Both the position numbers and the translations under genes were made by a program. DNA of 8,829 nucleotides, taken from Paludibacter sp. (GTDB lineage: Bacteria > Bacteroidota > Bacteroidia > Bacteroidales > Paludibacteraceae). The notes under the pieces are model-generated. The model made no database searches. It saw only the letters and a program-made list of their open reading frames with translations, and had not been told where the DNA came from. The stretch lies in the NCBI GenBank assembly GCA_009787075.1, contig WRGS01000172.1, forward strand, positions 1-8,829, read 5' to 3'. Shown here piece after piece: positions 7,202 to 8,829 of this stretch. Numbering within the stretch: the first letter of the stretch is position 1; each line of letters begins with the position of its first letter.

Positions 7202-8539
7202 TCAGTTACTTTCTTTTTGGTATTTTATATCGGTTAAAATATACGATTCATTGCCGTTGCATACTGCCTGTTTTATTTTTATCGCCCCTTTGCGTCCGTC
7301 TGATGTTTCAAACAGAATAATGTAAGGCAAGGTTACAGTGGAAAACCACGTTGAGTTTGCATTGTTTCTGATATTCAAACTTTGTAAAGGGCTGTCGTTT
7401 TCCATACTGTCGAAGCCGCCGCCTGAAAAAACAATGATCGTTGCACTCAAATCATTGATAAAATACGTTGCCGTTGCATTAGGCATAGGATAAAAATCAA
7501 AATTGCTTACATCTGTCGGAGAAATAAACTTGCAGAACTGCAAACTTACATCGGCAGAATAGAAAACAAGATTGATAAACGGCTCATCGGCGCTGCGTAC
7601 CTCGTTGGATATGTAGGTAGCGCGTTTTGCAAGCGAAAAATAACAGCCGAGCGTATTTTCCGCCTGCTTAACCCCGAATTTGACGTCTGATACTCTGTAA
7701 AGATTGGAATTCGGTTTTATGGTTACTGTCTTTGTAGCAGTTTTGGTTTCCTTACCATTTGAAGCCTGCAAAACAATATTGTAATTGCCTGAATTTGACA
7801 TATTTATTTCCGTGTTTTCGGAAGTTGCATTTGGTATCGTCCCGCCTGAGCAACTCCAAAGGTAATTCAGTCCGCTAATGGTTTTGTTTTGCAGACTTGC
7901 CTTAAACGGCGATTCGTAATCTTCATCTTCAAAAGACGGAATTATCTCAAAATCAACATCTAAAGCAGGCTGAACTTCTATTGTTTTGGAAATACTGAAA
8001 GTTTCAAAACCGTTAAAGGCGTTCAGTGTGATTGTATATGTTCCTGCATTGCGGTAAATAATTCCCTGCGGTTCTCTGTTGGTAGAAGTTTCGGTTTCCG
8101 CTCCGTCGAATTGCCAAAGATAACTTGCCGCCTCGCTGCCTGTATTGGTTATCTTCAATTCAGCAGGCGCAAAGTTATTGATTGGAATTTCTACATCAAA
8201 ATTTACAATCAAAGATGGATAAACAGTAAAAGTATATTCCTTTTCCTGGCGTGCGCCATCGTTCCACGCTTCAAGGCGAATAGTATAAACGCCTGCCTTA
8301 TTGTAGGTTATCTCGCCCGGCTGCCGCTGGTTAGAGGCAGCAGGAACGCCGCCTTCAAATGTCCATTGATAATAATCCGCCCCTGTGGTGCAGTTTTCAG
8401 GAGTAACGCGCACAGGCATTGTGTAGTTATCCCCTGCTGCCTTAACCTCAAAGGAAACAGACACGGCAACAGGCGTTTCCTTATAACAGGAAAACATAAC
8501 GAACATTAATAAAAATGCGTATAACGGTGGTAATTTCAT
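7202..8539 (-). CDS. PKD-domain lipoprotein with unrecognised C-terminal domain
   Basis: A 445-residue lipoprotein and the first gene of the operon. Residues 1-17 are a lipoprotein signal ending VMFS, with Cys18 as the likely lipidated residue. This fixes the ATG at 8539. Three tandem PKD domains follow at about 24-107, 109-191 and 193-276, recognisable by YYQWTFEGG, YLWQFDGAE and YLWSCSGG cores and by G-Y-T-I or G-N-Y-N-I late strands. PKD domains are Ig-like modules found in surface and extracellular proteins. Residues 277-445 form a separate domain I do not recognise. It has three Cys (299, 336, 427), an FSGGGFDS turn and a final strand block (ILFETSDGRKGAIKIKQ). After Cys18 comes YKET, only a weak match to acidic surface-export signals of Bacteroidota lipoproteins, so inner- or outer-leaflet placement is open. 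The stop is 2 bases from the barrel start, implying coordinated production. Confidence 0.92.
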   Translation of the reverse strand: MKLPPLYAFLLMFVMFSCYKETPVAVSVSFEVKAAGDNYTMPVRVTPENCTTGADYYQWTFEGGVPAASNQRQPGEITYNKAGVYTIRLEAWNDGARQEKEYTFTVYPSLIVNFDVEIPINNFAPAELKITNTGSEAASYLWQFDGAETETSTNREPQGIIYRNAGTYTITLNAFNGFETFSISKTIEVQPALDVDFEIIPSFEDEDYESPFKASLQNKTISGLNYLWSCSGGTIPNATSENTEINMSNSGNYNIVLQASNGKETKTATKTVTIKPNSNLYRVSDVKFGVKQAENTLGCYFSLAKRATYISNEVRSADEPFINLVFYSADVSLQFCKFISPTDVSNFDFYPMPNATATYFINDLSATIIVFSGGGFDSMENDSPLQSLNIRNNANSTWFSTVTLPYIILFETSDGRKGAIKIKQAVCNGNESYILTDIKYQKESN

Positions 8540-8829
8540 ATAAATTTTAATTTTATTATTTCTAAATCTTTTCTATCTGTTAAGGTTTTAATTATTTTTA
8601 CTTAAAATGCTGATATTCACCTGAATATTATCTATGGTTATTATAAGTCATATATCTTTTTTCTATGTTATTTATTTTCTAAAAACCTTATATACAATCT
8701 AAAACATCAAATCACTGACTTTGGAACACAAGGGTTGTTGTTTCATATTTTAAAGTGATATTTTTAATTAAAAACAGCAAAATATATCTTTATACTGCCT
8801 GCATATCTATACAATAAAATTCAATCACA
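8540..8829 (-). promoter_or_regulatory. A/T-rich upstream leader, presumed promoter region of the operon
   Basis: These 290 bases lie before the first gene, carry no credible coding sequence on either strand, and are clearly richer in A/T than the genes. By position the operon promoter should lie here or further upstream. I searched the minus strand for the Bacteroidota sigma pattern (TTG, then TAnnTTTG about 20 bases on) and found no full match. The nearest is TATATTTTG at 8786-8778, one base too long, with an upstream TTG at the wrong distance. A perfect 14-bp palindrome, TTTTTAATTAAAAA, lies at 8761-8774 but is pure A/T. No riboswitch or tRNA-like structure was recognised. The gene further upstream is not in the window. 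Confidence 0.4.

Larger units (their letters stand above)
1..8539 (-). other. Apparent five-gene operon for cell-surface proteins
   Basis: Five consecutive same-strand genes are separated by 2, 15, 48 and 15 bases. None of the gaps contains a GC-rich stem followed by a T-run, and every product carries an export signal. The order in transcription is PKD lipoprotein, barrel, FN3 protein, T9SS cargo, exported fragment. Close spacing and shared destination support co-transcription. The 48-base gap with a tandem repeat is the most likely place for an internal regulatory site. The downstream end is outside the window. Confidence 0.75.

Noticed and set aside
8111..8509. Plus-strand open frame of 132 codons
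   Set aside because: It is antisense to the PKD domains of the lipoprotein, with unlikely composition and no domain, so it is treated as a shadow.
8761..8774. Perfect palindrome TTTTTAATTAAAAA as terminator or operator
   Set aside because: Pure A/T palindromes are expected by chance in such a leader, and without a GC stem it would not end transcription.
8778..8786. TATATTTTG on the minus strand as a Bacteroidota -7 element
   Set aside because: The consensus TAnnTTTG is off by one base in spacing, the upstream TTG is about 25 bases away rather than about 20, and the start codon would be some 240 bases downstream.
8650..8791. ATATATCTTT occurring twice in the leader (8650-8659 and 8782-8791)
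   Set aside because: A 10-base low-complexity match in a strongly A/T-rich region is not significant, and there is no regular spacing or third copy.

Overview
The window looks like a piece of a Bacteroidota chromosome (Bacteroidales, Cytophagales or a relative; the order cannot be fixed from this sequence). Three things point there: a type IX secretion system (T9SS) C-terminal sorting domain with SprB-type repeats, signal peptides that all place glutamine right after the predicted cleavage site, and A/T-rich start regions without Shine-Dalgarno sequences.

Every supported gene lies on the minus strand, so the window reads right to left as one apparent operon. A leader of at least 290 bases (8540-8829) precedes (1) a lipoprotein with three PKD domains and an unrecognised C-terminal domain (8539-7202); (2) a 570-residue probable outer-membrane beta-barrel of unknown family, starting 2 bases after gene 1 stops (7199-5487); (3) a secreted protein made of fibronectin type III (FN3) domains, the first apparently interrupted by a helical insert (5471-3408); (4) a 1086-residue T9SS cargo with five SprB-like repeats and a type-A-like sorting domain (3359-99); and (5) the first 27 codons of another exported protein, cut by the window edge (83-1). 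Gaps between genes are 2, 15, 48 and 15 bases, and no hairpin terminator is visible between them.

The order (anchored lipoprotein, barrel, Ig-like scaffold without an anchor, T9SS-exported repeat protein, further exported protein) suggests that the products form one cell-surface assembly. They could be an outer-membrane platform plus an extracellular adhesin or filament-like layer. This is inference: no enzyme, regulator, PorP/SprF-type barrel or T9SS core gene is visible, and no gene has a known symbol. The best candidates for something undescribed are the barrel/lipoprotein pair, the interrupted FN3 domain, and the unrecognised terminal domains of genes 1 and 4. There are no RNA genes, mobile elements, CRISPR arrays or signs of recent transfer.
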